A program made the position numbers and the translations under genes. A DNA stretch of 64,000 bases, taken from assembly GCA_030407315.1 (NCBI GenBank), contig JALQPE010002396.1, positions 27,060-91,059 on the forward strand, written 5' to 3'. The stretch comes from Asparagopsis taxiformis (Eukaryota > Rhodophyta > Florideophyceae > Bonnemaisoniales > Bonnemaisoniaceae). Positions 20,901 through 31,337 of the stretch are shown here, in pieces. Position 1 is the stretch's first letter. Each line of letters opens with the position of its first letter. Under the pieces are notes generated by a model. That model did not search any database. It saw nothing but the letters and a program-made list of their open reading frames with translations, and was not told the origin of the DNA.

Positions 20901-21200
20901 ACAGCGGAGGACGACGAAAACATCGAGCATCCAATTTGGATTGTTCCGGCTCCGTTCTGTTCGGCGCAGTTCATCAACGACCCGCGGTATTTGCGAGGTG
21001 AGGATACTCCGGCGGAAGACACCAGGCGGATGGCCAACGTCGAGTTTGTCGAGAACTACAGCAGCGGTTCGACGGGGAAGAAGCTCAAGGCGAAGGACCT
21101 AGAAAATCCAAAGATCATTGTAGTACGTGCAATCCGCGATATCCGTCCAGGGCAGGAGGTCTACGTTCATTATGGGACAGCGTTTAGAGCATGGAATTAG
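18000..21200 (+). CDS. beta-class DNA amino-methyltransferase / SET-domain fusion, 1066 aa
   Basis: Intact intronless frame. Residues about 230-400 match the region between the ParB and methyltransferase parts of the 5495-9488 gene (M-A-P-Y-I-I-F-D-S). The methyltransferase spans about 490-790: motif IV D-P-P-Y-N at 506-510, and motif I-like D-P-F-S-G-T-F-A-T-G at 747-756 following Q-K-S-V-A-L-M-M. This is the order of beta-class N6-adenine/N4-cytosine methyltransferases. A highly acidic insert (D/E run near 608-621) lies between them. The SET domain covers about 900-1066: G-R-G-L-F-A-E (near 910), Q-F-I-N-D-P-R and N-V-E-F in place of the usual NHSC-PN box, and E-V-Y-V-H-Y-G near the end. 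There is no post-SET cysteine cluster. Predicted to act in the nucleus on DNA and on a histone or other protein; targets unknown. Unlike the other copy there is no ParB module; a frameshifted one sits divergently at 14333-15864. Confidence 0.85.
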   Translation: MTNKRRRNSNPIVDDATVPILREPASPWEDSSDMGTRRNVGRAARETTLAGKDFLRLLLDLFAHSSFADLTDKPGGFTYADLGAWVAQGTEEQFVALQGRLSMSFSGRWKNAGVEADVAEIVMAEMNVERAKQIVRLALPIAEFSRQDERIGQWVEHCILSGIVPQTFLIGCNMLPSPLQAPQRGEPSAFVLAPPETFEVLMYFQALSIIRNHNKNLPRRRIGDAAEEGNEAARVPAHRKSTNRACYVVQVLYHAWTDVAFAAKFSSFEELMAPYIIFDSSEHWFDVLDEGLFAPMEQKLDLYHDKAPLSHPDGYGGKVETRTSAQHSAFRDLVRKFFDRLQFLIVNPDLYTWPESDRWGALEIYLSSGNPDKMPAYFDTLDEDVMAVLRPAPQVADAEKVPKPVDDTPTRRNTGGRGLVPSTRHTTKLQLGPGRTSLTAQGPSPPSPSPYATEEQESEGQALAKDFLSKMSQYCRYDVPFEDLVSADESREHVPITGNVQLILTDPPYNVRRKRNDSNSSYDRLTAEDMQASIEVFDELLRPGGHGIVFCSVLQFYEWFHYLETYKGPQSEGPTDAAASDDGSDEEEVTSMNSDSEASQHSGEESADEEDEEDEEEEDVVRNSVFFVDEVPLLFVRLPGHLYQMPGRKRYQRMNMAEVAIHFWKRGVPFKTGSEMVAYRNYGYMDGTYPAWCNVTINMPAIDSNEMVWRTRSTTGATVRVRAEQKSVALMMELISQHSQPGDIVVDPFSGTFATGKAAMSLPEHRVFVGSDMGKLCVARSLPKLCAVMSRVILSNNTDMRVTTEAKQSAAKFLASPSVTMRTQRERRIIEPPPGLPLYQRFPKYIRQYLWQLCPESIASHEHMEKPVHYWPPSLRRWLQTENPRVMRAHDCVAKKLSVRPSLIKHPNAGRGLFAEQTFNVGDEVCAYYGTVVYSDMSKESMRFAYGEGHMAITKETFLMYAIKLYATAEDDENIEHPIWIVPAPFCSAQFINDPRYLRGEDTPAEDTRRMANVEFVENYSSGSTGKKLKAKDLENPKIIVVRAIRDIRPGQEVYVHYGTAFRAWN

Positions 21201-21299
21201 GGTCACGAAAGATGTTTTCATTTCGACTACAAATAAAGCTACGTTCCAGAGTTGAAGTATATCATATAATGCAGCATGTCCAGCCACCATTAGTCCAGG

Positions 21300-21788
21300 G
21301 TGAAACCTATTCAATATGTGGGGGTAGCTTTTCAGCAATTAGTTGGTATGGTGGTGTACTGCATGTCTTGTCTCCAAGGCTCGCAAGCAAGGGAAGAAAC
21401 GGACGTTGTCGAGAGCGAACAGCGGACTAGTGCACACTCACGGCATGTGTTCGCAAGCCGTACTGTGACGAGAGAGGCTGTTGAAGTGTGGCAAAGCGGA
21501 GAGGGGTCTGGAATTGTTCATGTCGTTGATGATGTAAACCGTTGCTCATCACTTGTTCTAGTGTCCGAGGATTGGATTCAATCGCATATTACGTCAAACC
21601 TCGGTGCTGTAATGGATTGTGTGATTGCGCAAGGACTAATTGGCGCAGAACTTTTCGTCGTTGACCCATATGCTGGACACCTGAGTGCAAACCTGAATGT
21701 CGAAATCAATGCCCCACAGTATGGGGGCATGGAGCGGCGCCATGCAGCTACTGCTGATAACGGTTTTGGCGTAATGGAGGATGGTTGA
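21300..21788 (+). CDS. possible small hypothetical protein, 162 aa
   Basis: An open frame just after the methyltransferase-SET gene, overlapping the 3' end of the convergent transposase reading frame. The composition is protein-like in the second half (V-L-V-S-E-D-W-I-Q-S-H-I and a C-rich start), but there are no recognisable motifs. It may be chance or a remnant. Confidence 0.2.
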   Translation: MKPIQYVGVAFQQLVGMVVYCMSCLQGSQAREETDVVESEQRTSAHSRHVFASRTVTREAVEVWQSGEGSGIVHVVDDVNRCSSLVLVSEDWIQSHITSNLGAVMDCVIAQGLIGAELFVVDPYAGHLSANLNVEINAPQYGGMERRHAATADNGFGVMEDG

Positions 21789-24700
21789 AATTAGTGCAGT
21801 AAATGTGACGTTGGCTAGAAGGCTTATCATGTAGTACATTATCAATAGAGTGCTGCGATTTAGATTTATTCTTCTTCATTATCATCTGTGAACTGGTAAT
21901 CAGTGTTGGTGTAGAAGCGGTTGAGATAGAAACGGTGGTCCGACCAGTGAATTTGTTTCGTAAATGGCTTGACTGGAAAGTTACTTCGTACGATGTGCAC
22001 GGTGCCAGATATAGTAGATGCAGGAATGAGGTCAAACCAAGGACCACCTGCACTGTGGGATGCAGTGTCATTGCTGTCAACGGATCCGTTGTCCGATCCG
22101 GGTCCCATGTGGACCACTTTAAACAAATGCACCCAAGTGATTTTTCCACAGCGGTTTTTGGGGCAAAGCAGGTCATATACTGAACGAAAGCGAGTTCTAC
22201 AGGTTGAAACAGGTTTGGAGACTGCAGGCGTACCAGTGCCAGGACGCGCCCTACCCATACGGTTCTGTAGTCATCGGCAGTTCCGGAGATGACGACAAAG
22301 GAGTACTGCGATCTCTTTGTGGGGCCGAATGATGAAGTTGCAAAGACGCGCTGCTGCTTGTGCCTCGACACGTTTGTGGGGCGAAGCATGCCACTGTGCG
22401 GGTCAAAGTCGTCGGCATCTGGGACGTACCCTCCCATGACGTAGGCGGACTTTACCACGGTGACGGAAATGTCCATGTCATGCATTGGAGGGCCTTCTGC
22501 CGTGGCGCGCAGTCTAGCGAGGGTGAGGAACGCTTGTGCAGCTGTGTCACCGAGTTGCTGGAATAGCGTTATGGTGCCAGACGGGAACGAGGAGTTGTGC
22601 AGAGGCAAAAGAGTGGCAGGATCGGGCTGTCCGTCGATATCTGCAACGAGGAGGGTTGCATCGGGCAGCAGGGAGGCAAAGTCGTGCAGTGCAACGGTGA
22701 ATCCGTCGCGAACGAGTACTGCACCGTCTGTGGGCGATATCATCCGTGGGTTTCCCAATGTGTTGGATGGGGTGTGACCAGTTGGAGTGGCCAAGGAGAA
22801 TTCCATGTGGCGAATAGTCTCTTCCATGGCTGTGGAGCGCCTTCGAGAGGTTTTCCTATAACTCTGTTTGAACAGAAGATGCGAGTGTTCGTAGGGGCCT
22901 GCATCAATGTGTTCCAGGGCGCCATATCTCTGCAAGTCACCGGGAAGATGGTCAAGAAGATGGAACTTGAAAGTTTTGAGACCTGTGGTGTGGAATGGGC
23001 CGAGGGTGGAGAGCATTGATTGTTTGAAATAGGAAATGGAGTTCTGGAGGCTTTCTAGTTCGGCGGCAGTCCAGTGCTTGATGCGAACGCGTTTCATGAC
23101 CCATGCGACGAGGTCAGAGTATTGCGTGCAGATGGAAGTGAGAGGGGCTGTCTCTACTTCGTCACAGCATGTGTCAATGAATGCTGCGATGAAAGGGAAC
23201 ACCATGTCGACATGGTGATAGTCTTTGGCTGCGAGCATGCCGCGTATGCCGTCCTCCGTGAAGAGGCCGTTCAAATTGGTGCCCTTCTCACCCTTGGAGA
23301 AGTCGACATGAAGACCGGTGATGTAGTAGTCGCGTTCGATAGCGGACAGAATGCTGTTTGAGCCGGCGAGGATGGATTTTTTCACCTTCTTGAAGGTGCG
23401 AGGTGTCCCGGAATGGGAGGCAGTGGTGGTGGTGAGGTCTGGGGAGCTGAGGCGGTGGACAATGCACTGTTTGATGAGCATTGAGATGCCGAGGTGGAGA
23501 TTGTGCAGAGGCTCGAAGGAGAAAATGTTGTAGGGGTCTAGGGGACTGTTGCTGGGTAAAAGAGCGGTCGATTCGAGGACAGAGTGTTGTTCGAGGAGGG
23601 AGAGAGCTTCGAGCGGAGCAGTTGTATGCTCCTGAGCGCTCTCTTGGCGTGCAGAGCGTGTATCATCGAGGGAGCGGGGCTGGTGTGGCGCGGTGGATTC
23701 AAGTTGAGTGGCGGGGATGTAGCAGCGGTGGCAGGGATGTGTGGTGGTAGTGCTGTTGCGAGTGCATGACAGCTCTTTGGCCTCTGGAAAGTCGCAGCAA
23801 TAATTGGCTAGGATGGGAAAGCATTGGCGGGAAGTTGCAGTGGAGTCTGTGCAGGGGAACCCGGAAGAGAACGCGGTGGATAGGGACGAAAACACTTTTT
23901 CGAGTGCTTTATGAAGAATATCAATTTTGCGAGCGCGACTAGCAGAACTAGAGGTTGTCGGCATTTCATCACCGAACAAGGCGTTGGACGAAGGGTTAAC
24001 AATGTACGGAAGATACCCGACGATGGTGAGGCCGGTACGGATGCAGTGGCGACGGAGGGGGGCGGAGAAGTTGAGCAGTGTGACGTGTATGGGGTATGCG
24101 ACGATTGCGGAGCTCTTGAGGCTTGTGCTGCTCTTGTCGGAGTACACTTGGAGGAGGCCGGCAAAGGAGGAAGGTGTGGGATCAGTTTCCTCTGCCCATA
24201 CGACCTGTGGATCTTCCGAGAGCTGCACGCGCTGTCTAGTAACCTGGTGCAGCGTTTTCGCGAATTCTGTGTGTAGGGGATGAGAAAATATTGCGGTGCC
24301 GTCTGGGGCGGTCTGTGGGGAGGGGTGGAAGAGAGTATTTTGGTCGTTAGCCAGTGCTAACTGCCTGCGGAGCATGTCGACTGGGTCGCGGAGGTACAGC
24401 TGTGCCGAGTACTTACCAGTTTTGTCTGGAATGATGTGGCTCTTGTAACCTTCGGTGCGGAAATGTGTTTCGACCATGGAAGCGGTAACGTGGCGACATT
24501 CTTCTACGGTGCGAACGGCGCTGTTGAACTTTTCTAGGGAGAATGCGGGGTCTTGTAGGATGGTGATGACTTCGCTCACGCGGCCAGCGCCGGCCTTGTA
24601 CTCGAGGGTTGTGAGACTGGCGGCGAGGGATTGCACGAGGAGGTCTGCGCGGGAGGGGGTTGAGGTTGGTGGCAGTGGAGCGTCACAGGGTGAGTCACTG

Positions 24701-24912
24701 GAGGAAGCACGACCAGATTCTGGGTCTGGGGAGCTGGGTTGCGGGGAATCATGGTCGCCGTTTCGAGCAGGCTCATGGGTGACGGCAGGGACACGAGCGT
24801 TGTTGAAATGTTGGGGAGAGGGGTTGAAACGGTAGCGACACGTTCGCTCATGCAGCGCGAGCGCATAAGCATCTACGCAGTAGTAGAAGCACCCTTCATA
24901 CTTGCATTCCAT
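21748..24912 (-). pseudogene. Plavaka/CACTA-like DDE transposase, C-terminus frameshifted
   Basis: 1,054-codon frame. A short Cys/His N-terminus (C-x4-C...H-x4-C, likely a zinc finger) is followed by a Pro/Ser linker. The core resembles Plavaka/CACTA-class transposases: V-Y-S-D-K-S-S-T-S-L (first acidic position of an RNase-H fold), F-P-I-L-A-N-Y-C-C-D-F-P-E-A-K (second acidic region), then a C-x2-C knuckle (H-P-C-H-R-C) and L-H-N-L-H-L-G. In the last part the protein-like sequence leaves this frame at a run of five A residues (minus strand) near 22155. It continues in another frame as N-R-C-G-K-I-T-W-V-H-L-F to an acidic end at 21866, so the annotated stop at 21748 follows a frameshift. The full-length protein would be about 1,015 aa. 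No terminal inverted repeats were identified by eye. It adjoins the methyltransferase-SET gene tail to tail. Confidence 0.65.
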
Positions 24913-25503
24913 GTCGAGTTTTGACGCAAAAGGGAGGATTGCGAGCTGAACAGGGGAGACTGTGCCGTCCAGATGCGACCAATTTTATTTTTGTGGTGCT
25001 TTCGAGACTTGGAATGTAACGTGTTCGTTCGTAGTTTTGTGGGTAGTAGTTTTGTGCTCACTCCAGCTGACATCCCAACGGTGGAATTTAACCGAGAGTT
25101 CAATCATTTCCAACTGTTACATCACATTGCGTGCTGGCAACGTGTGCATGGAAGGACGAACGACCACCCTGGGAGATGAATTTTCAATTAATTCATTTGT
25201 AATAATAAACTTTTTTATTTCCGAACTTCGTGGAATCTGAATGTGCTTTACAGCGGATATGCCACGGATCATGTAAGGAAAGCAAATGGATTCTCATATA
25301 TATGATTATATGTTTATATTCGTTGTTCTCGATCCGGATCTCATTGTTCGGGGATTCAGAGACCATGGCTTGGGCCATACTCAATCTCACTGCCGGCGAT
25401 GATTTCGAGTATGCACAGCAAGACTTAAGCGGACGCTGAAAGCTGTCCGGTCGATGCCGCAGGCTCCACTCCCCCCTCATCACCGACTGAGATTCTTTGA
25501 CCG
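24913..25503. other. intergenic region, nothing recognised
   Basis: AT-rich sequence between the transposase start and the LTR retrotransposon. It ends with the target-site copy GACCG at 25499-25503. Small frames here have no convincing composition. Confidence 0.5.
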
Positions 25504-26339
25504 TGTGGGGGTTAAGGCACAACTTGGGAGAAGATGTTCCGGTCGAAGGTACCTCCGAATCCCTGAGGTGGGGAGCGGAGGGTAGTTTATATAGACTAGG
25601 AGGTAGCTCTAGGAGGGGTAAAATGAAGGGTAACTACGAGGAGCTACGAGGAGTAGGCATCGGGAGATCAACCAATAGGAGAGGAGAATGGGAGATATTG
25701 TTGGTGGTGGCGGATCTGGAAACGGTCATAAGGAGAGTGTGACAGGGAGGGCCACGTGTAAGAGTCCAGCAATGTAACACGTGTAAGAGTCCAGCAATGT
25801 AACACGTGTAAGAGTCCAGCAATGTAACACGTGTAAGAGTCCAGCAATGTTCGGCAGGAACCCCTGACACGTGGAAACCTGGAGCCGGGCGCGACCGGGC
25901 CCCGCAGGGCGGCTTACAGTGTAAGCTTGCATTTCTTACATGTAAGCTTACAGTTGAAATTTCATTGAAAAAATGAGGTTTCCGTCAGTTACAGTTGTAA
26001 GTTACCTGTCATACGGGCGTATGTGTGTAAGTAACCCTGTAAGTGGGGCGAAAGTGGCTGAAAAAGCCATGTAATCTTGTAAGTAACCGTGTCAGTCACA
26101 TGACAGGTGTTGTAAGTCTATCATAACATGTAAGTAGCCTGCTCAAGTGTCTCCTAGGTGGTGTAAGGTATGTGGAAAGCTGTAAGTAGCCTCGTAGGAG
26201 TGGTTACTGTAAGCTTCCCTTGTAGTTGGGAGCTTTGGTCTCTGTGGAATGGTACTATCTTATTGGTTGGTCGGGGTATGGTGTTATAAGAACAGGAATC
26301 TAGTGTTTACCATGAGGTCTAGAGGGCTGATCCCTGACA
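25504..26339 (-). repeat. 3' LTR of the first chromovirus (836 bp)
   Basis: Same as the 5' LTR except for four instead of five copies of a 25-bp tandem unit (25753-25852) that contains CACGTG and AGAGTCCAGCAATG. The part away from the tandem units is rich in repeated TGTAAG(T) motifs. Confidence 0.95.
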
Positions 26340-26354
26340 TCACTCCTTCCTCTG
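26340..26354 (-). other. polypurine tract
   Basis: On the minus strand AGAGGAAGGAGTGA lies directly before the 3' LTR, the position of the plus-strand primer for reverse transcription. Confidence 0.7.
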
Positions 26355-26394
26355 AATAAGAGTCGTGCTCGACTCGAGACTGAAGGGGAGGATA

Positions 26395-26853
26395 CTAACC
26401 GTTGAAGACTGTTGGGAAGGGGAACACGGTGTGTGTCGGCCTAGGGATTAGGATGAGTGATACGTCCATTTGTTCTTCTTCAGCCAAAGCTGTGACGATA
26501 TTGCGGATCTCATCCGCATAGGACTGGTCGGGGGAGAGGTGCCCATAGGCACCAACTACCCAGTGGTACAGATAACAGATAAAGTTGTATCCTATGGCTT
26601 CGGAGAGAGGAGCCGGTAAATTTTCGACGTTCGGCGAGAGTTCAATTCGATCTATGATCACAGACAGTAGGTCGAAATCTTCCGCTGTTACACAGAAGGG
26701 GCCAAAGGCATGATAGTATCCATAGCATGAGTGGATTAGGGCCCAGCAAAGTACACTTCGTGCATAAGGTTCTGGGGTAACGTCTTGTAACCATGTAGTC
26801 AATGTCTCGCCAGCGATAACGAGCTGGAGGTAAAACTCAGAAGAGGTGGCCAT
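26395..26853 (-). CDS. 152-aa accessory ORF of the first chromovirus
   Basis: Lies between the end of pol and the polypurine tract. Aromatic- and leucine-rich sequence (W-A-L-I-H-S-C-Y-G-Y-Y; Y-N-F-I-C-Y-L-Y-H-W) with an acidic C half. No signal peptide, furin-like site or heptads, so there is no support for an envelope. Function unknown; preserved as an open frame in an otherwise intact element. Confidence 0.5.
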   Translation of the reverse strand: MATSSEFYLQLVIAGETLTTWLQDVTPEPYARSVLCWALIHSCYGYYHAFGPFCVTAEDFDLLSVIIDRIELSPNVENLPAPLSEAIGYNFICYLYHWVVGAYGHLSPDQSYADEIRNIVTALAEEEQMDVSLILIPRPTHTVFPFPTVFNG

Positions 26854-26942
26854 GGTGGAGAGGGGATATGGATGGGAAGGGGATGTCCAAACGAGGTTGT
26901 GGACTGAAAGGAATTTATAGAGCTGAAAGGGAGACCGGGAGT

Positions 26943-29900
26943 CTAATTCTGATGATATTTGTCAAGAAGTTCCTGACAATTTTTAAGGTTTTCTATGGAA
27001 AGCCAGGAATTTTCGTGATCTGGATAACCTTTCCATTTCACGAGATATTGGAGTTTCCTGTGTCTTTTTCTGTGGTGAAGAATTCTCTCAACTTCATATT
27101 CGTCAGAGTTTGTTGAAAGTTTGATCGGTGGCGGTGGTACTGGTTTTCGCTCGAATGTGTCCTCTACGTAAGGTTTGAGGAGGCTAGAGTGAAATGCATT
27201 GTGGATTTTGCGATCGATCATTGGTTGGGGAAGGTTCAATCGAAAAGTAACTTCATTGATCTTCTCAGTGATTTCGAATGGTCCACAAAACTTTGGGTGA
27301 AGCTTTCTTGTACCCGATCCATCTTCAAGGGTTAGGTTTGCTGTGGACAGCATGACCTTGTCATTGACCTTGAATGGAGTCGGTAAACGCTTCCTATTGG
27401 CTTGCTTTGCCATTGATTCATTTGCTTTCTTTATGTTTTCGATGGCTTGTTTGGTAGCTTTTCCTATGGTGGATATGAATTTTTCTGCAGTCGGGTTTTC
27501 TGTTTCTAAGGTTTCTATGGGAAGGGTCCTAGGGTGTTGCCCATATGTGAGGAAGAAGGGTGTGAAACTAGTGGCAGCATGTATTGAAGAGTTGTAAGCT
27601 ACTTCAAAGTGGGCTAAGTATTCGTCCCAGTTGGTTTTGTTGTAGTTAGCGAAGGCTCTAATCATTTCCTCAATCTTTCGATTAAGTATCTCTGTTTGTC
27701 CATCCGTTTGTGGATGGTATGCGGACGATGGTGATATCTTGGTTTTCAAGGTATGGAAAAGAGACTTCCAGAATTTGCTCATAAATACTGGATCGCGGTC
27801 ACTAATGATTACTGAGGGGAGTCCATGGTGTCGATAAATGTTCTCGAAGAATAACTTTGCTGTTTCAACAGCGTTTGGGTCTCTTTCATACGGGATGATT
27901 CGGAGTAGCTTAGATAATCGATCAACTACAACGAACATTCCGGTGTTGCCTTTCCTGGTTTTGGGTAGAGGTGTCACAAAGTCCATGGTGATGTGTGTCC
28001 ACTTCCCCGAAGGGGGTTCTAATGGTTGAAGTAGTCCGAATGGTTTATGGTTTGGAGCCTTAGTTCTTTGGCATGTATCACATGAAGTGACATATTCTCT
28101 AATGGTTTGTTTCATTTTCTTCCAGTAATATTTTGTAGCTATTCTGTGGCAAGTTTTCTTTACTCCAAGGTGACCAGATTGTGGGGTATCATGATGATCA
28201 TGTAGTAATTGAAGTCGATAGGTCCCTTTCGGTACACATAATCGTTCTTTGTAGTACAGAAGGTTGTTTTCTTTTCGGAAGGAGTTCTTCGGTGCTTTGT
28301 ATACTTCTTGGAACTCAGGATCCTTGGTATAATCTTCTTCTTTTATCTTTGCGTTGCCGTCTGATGCAAAGTACGTAGCATTGGTTTCAAACTGTGATGT
28401 TATGGATATTGCTTTCGTCAGAAGAGAGTGGTCTCTAGGGGCGGTTGGTTCTTTGTTCAGAAATTGTCTGGAGAGTGCGTCAGCTACTTTGTTTGTTTTC
28501 CCTTTTATTGGAATTATTTTGAAGTCGAACGAGACAATTGATTCAAGCCATCTTACTTGTCTTTGGGATAGTTGCTTTTGGGTTTCCAAATATCTGAGGG
28601 GATAGTGATCAGTGTAAACGGTAAATGGTCTACCATGGAGATATGCTCTCCATGTTCGAAGTGTATCGATGATGGCCAGGAGCTCTCTTTCATGAGCTGC
28701 ATACTTTTGTTCGGCTGCATTGAGAGTTCTGGAGTAGAATGCAACAGGTCGGTATCTATTTGTGTCCTTTTGTTCCAGGACAGCACCAATTGCAAATTGA
28801 GAAGCATCGGTTGTGACAACTATGTCCTTTTCTGGGTGGAAGGGCATTAGTACTGGGGTTCGAGTCATCACTGTTTTCAGTGTGGTAAAGGATTGTTCGG
28901 CGGAGGGGTTCCACGTGAATGGAGCATTTTTCGTGAGTTCTGTGAGTGGTTTTGCTATGGCTGAGCAGTTTCCGATGAATCTGCGATAATAATTGACTAG
29001 GCCCAGGAAAGACTGGACGTCTCGTTTGTTCCTTGGCCTTGGCCATTCTTTGATGGTTTTGATCTTGGTTTCTTCAACTGATATTCCTCCTGGTGTGAGA
29101 ACATGTCCTAAGTATTCTATCTCTTGTACTGCGAAAGAACACTTTGACATTTTTGCGTACAACTGATTCTTGCGGAGTCTCTGCAGAACTAGCTCAATGT
29201 GGTGAAGATGATCGGTAAATGAGGAGCTATAAATGAGTATATCATCCAGATATACTATAACAAAGTGATCTAGGTAATCTCTGAAAAGATCATTCATCAA
29301 CGTCATGAACGTTGCAGGAGCATTGGATAATCCGAAGGGAAGCACAAGGAACTCGAAGTGTCCGTACCGGGTTCGGAACGCGGTTAGTGGGATAGAGTCC
29401 TTTTCTAAGCGTACTTGATGGTATCCAGATCTTAGGTCGATTTTACTGAAGTATTTGGCGTCCTTCAGCTGGTCAAAGATATCATCAATTCTAGGGAGCG
29501 GGTAGCTGTTCTTCACAGTGAGGCGATTGAGGGCTCGATAATCGATACACATACGTAGTGCACCGTCTTTTTTACTCACAAATAGAACTGGAGCACCCCA
29601 AGGGCTGCAACTTGGCTGGATAAATCCTGCTTCCAGGAGTTCATCGAGTTGTTTCTTAAGCTCTCTGAGTTCAGGTGGGGACATCCGATACAGACCTCTT
29701 TTCTGTGGAATACTTTCGGGAACTAGGTCTATTCGGAAGTCAATTTTTCTTTGGGGAGGTAATCCTTTGGGCAACGTTTCTGGGAAAACGTCATTGTACT
29801 TTCCTAGAATTTGTTCGACATGTTTAGGAAGTTTTTGTTCGGAGGTCTCTGGTTTATTTGGGTTCAATACGACTGCAAACAAAGGGAAATTTTCTTCGTA

Positions 29901-30503
29901 GTCTCGGGTCATTGCGCTTAGTGAAATACTTTCGCAAAGATGAAATTCATTTGCGTAGATGGTAAATTTTTTGTTTCGGTGGGAGAATGAGATTTGGTTC
30001 GAGTGGTTATCAATGGTGGCAAAATGGTTGGAGTGCCAATCCTTGCCGAGGATGGCATCATGATTTAACGGGCAGACAGCGAATGACAACTGCTCTGTGT
30101 ACCCTTGAATCTGTAGACTGATAGTAGACTTGGTTTGTTCTAAGGTTTGTGTATTCTTGTTGGCCATGGTGGCTAGGTGATTTGTGTCCTTGATCGGAAT
30201 TTTGTTCGATAAGCAAAACGATCTGTTCACGTAACTGATCTCGGAACCAGGGTCAAACATGAGTTTTGCTCTAACCCCATTTATTTTTCCAGACGACACT
30301 AGTAATCCTATACCAGCTCGTTTGAATGGATCTGGAGTTGTTTCAAAGGGAACTAGGGGAGGGCTTCTTACCATAGTAGGAATTTCTATGGGGTTCTGGA
30401 CGTCTTGGGACGGAGATTCGACTAGTTCCGTTTGCCTTTTGGGCAGTTTTTGGCAATATGCCCTGGTTGGCGACAGCGGAGGCAAAGCCCTTTCTTCATG
30501 CAT
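26943..30503 (-). CDS. pol: Pol polyprotein, 1186 aa
   Basis: Domains in order: aspartic protease with [10 protein letters not shown] (a DPGS variant of DTGS/DSGA, near residue 80); reverse transcriptase with Y-L-D-D-I-L-I-Y-S; RNase H with T-D-A-S-Q-F-A-I-G and Y-T-D-H; integrase with an H-x-H...C-D-T-C zinc site and D...D...E catalytic segments ([24 protein letters not shown]); C-terminal chromodomain ([15 protein letters not shown]), which targets integration to marked chromatin in chromoviruses. The frame overlaps the end of gag by 82 bases and lies in the -1 frame relative to gag. This implies ribosomal frameshifting or another recoding mechanism; no canonical slippery heptamer is evident. 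Confidence 0.95.
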   Translation of the reverse strand: MHEERALPPLSPTRAYCQKLPKRQTELVESPSQDVQNPIEIPTMVRSPPLVPFETTPDPFKRAGIGLLVSSGKINGVRAKLMFDPGSEISYVNRSFCLSNKIPIKDTNHLATMANKNTQTLEQTKSTISLQIQGYTEQLSFAVCPLNHDAILGKDWHSNHFATIDNHSNQISFSHRNKKFTIYANEFHLCESISLSAMTRDYEENFPLFAVVLNPNKPETSEQKLPKHVEQILGKYNDVFPETLPKGLPPQRKIDFRIDLVPESIPQKRGLYRMSPPELRELKKQLDELLEAGFIQPSCSPWGAPVLFVSKKDGALRMCIDYRALNRLTVKNSYPLPRIDDIFDQLKDAKYFSKIDLRSGYHQVRLEKDSIPLTAFRTRYGHFEFLVLPFGLSNAPATFMTLMNDLFRDYLDHFVIVYLDDILIYSSSFTDHLHHIELVLQRLRKNQLYAKMSKCSFAVQEIEYLGHVLTPGGISVEETKIKTIKEWPRPRNKRDVQSFLGLVNYYRRFIGNCSAIAKPLTELTKNAPFTWNPSAEQSFTTLKTVMTRTPVLMPFHPEKDIVVTTDASQFAIGAVLEQKDTNRYRPVAFYSRTLNAAEQKYAAHERELLAIIDTLRTWRAYLHGRPFTVYTDHYPLRYLETQKQLSQRQVRWLESIVSFDFKIIPIKGKTNKVADALSRQFLNKEPTAPRDHSLLTKAISITSQFETNATYFASDGNAKIKEEDYTKDPEFQEVYKAPKNSFRKENNLLYYKERLCVPKGTYRLQLLHDHHDTPQSGHLGVKKTCHRIATKYYWKKMKQTIREYVTSCDTCQRTKAPNHKPFGLLQPLEPPSGKWTHITMDFVTPLPKTRKGNTGMFVVVDRLSKLLRIIPYERDPNAVETAKLFFENIYRHHGLPSVIISDRDPVFMSKFWKSLFHTLKTKISPSSAYHPQTDGQTEILNRKIEEMIRAFANYNKTNWDEYLAHFEVAYNSSIHAATSFTPFFLTYGQHPRTLPIETLETENPTAEKFISTIGKATKQAIENIKKANESMAKQANRKRLPTPFKVNDKVMLSTANLTLEDGSGTRKLHPKFCGPFEITEKINEVTFRLNLPQPMIDRKIHNAFHSSLLKPYVEDTFERKPVPPPPIKLSTNSDEYEVERILHHRKRHRKLQYLVKWKGYPDHENSWLSIENLKNCQELLDKYHQN

Positions 30504-31291
30504 TGTTCTCTTTCTTCTTTGGTTAACTTTTTGATTTGAATGTTTCCAAGTTCCATGGGGACGGGCCTTGAGGAATTTCCTTCTGGTTTACGGCCATAGT
30601 CCTTATTTTTTGAAATACCCCCGTTGGGTCCAAGGCGGCGGTGAGCAGCTTCAACGCGTTCAGCGTCACGCATTGCCTCGGCAAGGTCACGATAATCTTT
30701 GGTACAAAGTTCTTTCCAGATATATTGCTTTAAACCCCTGGTATATCGGTCAATTTGTTCTGCCATACTTATAGTTGGGATGTCAAGGAGAATTCTTTGG
30801 AAATCATCGTTGAATGATGATACGTCGCGTACCTGTCTCCAGCGAGCCAATTTATCGCGAGCTACCTTTTCTTTGTTAAGCGTTTCAAAACGAGAGATAA
30901 TAGCCTTTCTTAAGCAGTTCCATGTTTTTATTTCGCTTCCATCATCGGTTTTTTGATAAACAATCCACCACTCATGAGCAGCTCCAGATAAATAGCTAAC
31001 AGCTAGCTGGAGTGAGTCGTCGTCGGTAGCGTTGGCCAGGTAGTTGTCCATGTGCGTAGCCCAGCTTGTGATCGATCCTCTGCCAGAGAACTTTTCAGGT
31101 TGGTGTTTCTTTGGTTTAGGATTGTCTGATGTTTTAATACTCTGGAGCTCTTCCCTTATACGATCATACGATGCAGCGGCATCGTTTAGGGAGTTCTGCT
31201 GGTTATTGATCTGGGAGTTGGCTGCCTGGAGTTGAGTTTGTAGATCCTGGACAACCTGGGCAAGGTTTTCAATGGTGATGGGATTACTCAT
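30422..31291 (-). CDS. gag: Gag protein, 289 aa
   Basis: N-terminal coiled-coil-like segment ([11 protein letters not shown]), central retrotransposon gag capsid region (W-A-T-H-M-D-N-Y-L...H-E-W-W) and one CCHC zinc knuckle [14 protein letters not shown] near the end. It binds and packages element RNA. The start is the first ATG of the frame. Confidence 0.93.
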   Translation of the reverse strand: MSNPITIENLAQVVQDLQTQLQAANSQINNQQNSLNDAAASYDRIREELQSIKTSDNPKPKKHQPEKFSGRGSITSWATHMDNYLANATDDDSLQLAVSYLSGAAHEWWIVYQKTDDGSEIKTWNCLRKAIISRFETLNKEKVARDKLARWRQVRDVSSFNDDFQRILLDIPTISMAEQIDRYTRGLKQYIWKELCTKDYRDLAEAMRDAERVEAAHRRLGPNGGISKNKDYGRKPEGNSSRPVPMELGNIQIKKLTKEEREQCMKKGLCLRCRQPGHIAKNCPKGKRN

Positions 31292-31337
31292 TTTTTTGTT
31301 TTTGAGGAAGAGAGAGAGTGTGTGTGTTTACTACGTT

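Noticed and set aside
26395..26853. Envelope gene of an errantivirus-like element
   Set aside because: No signal peptide, membrane anchor or cleavage site; too short.
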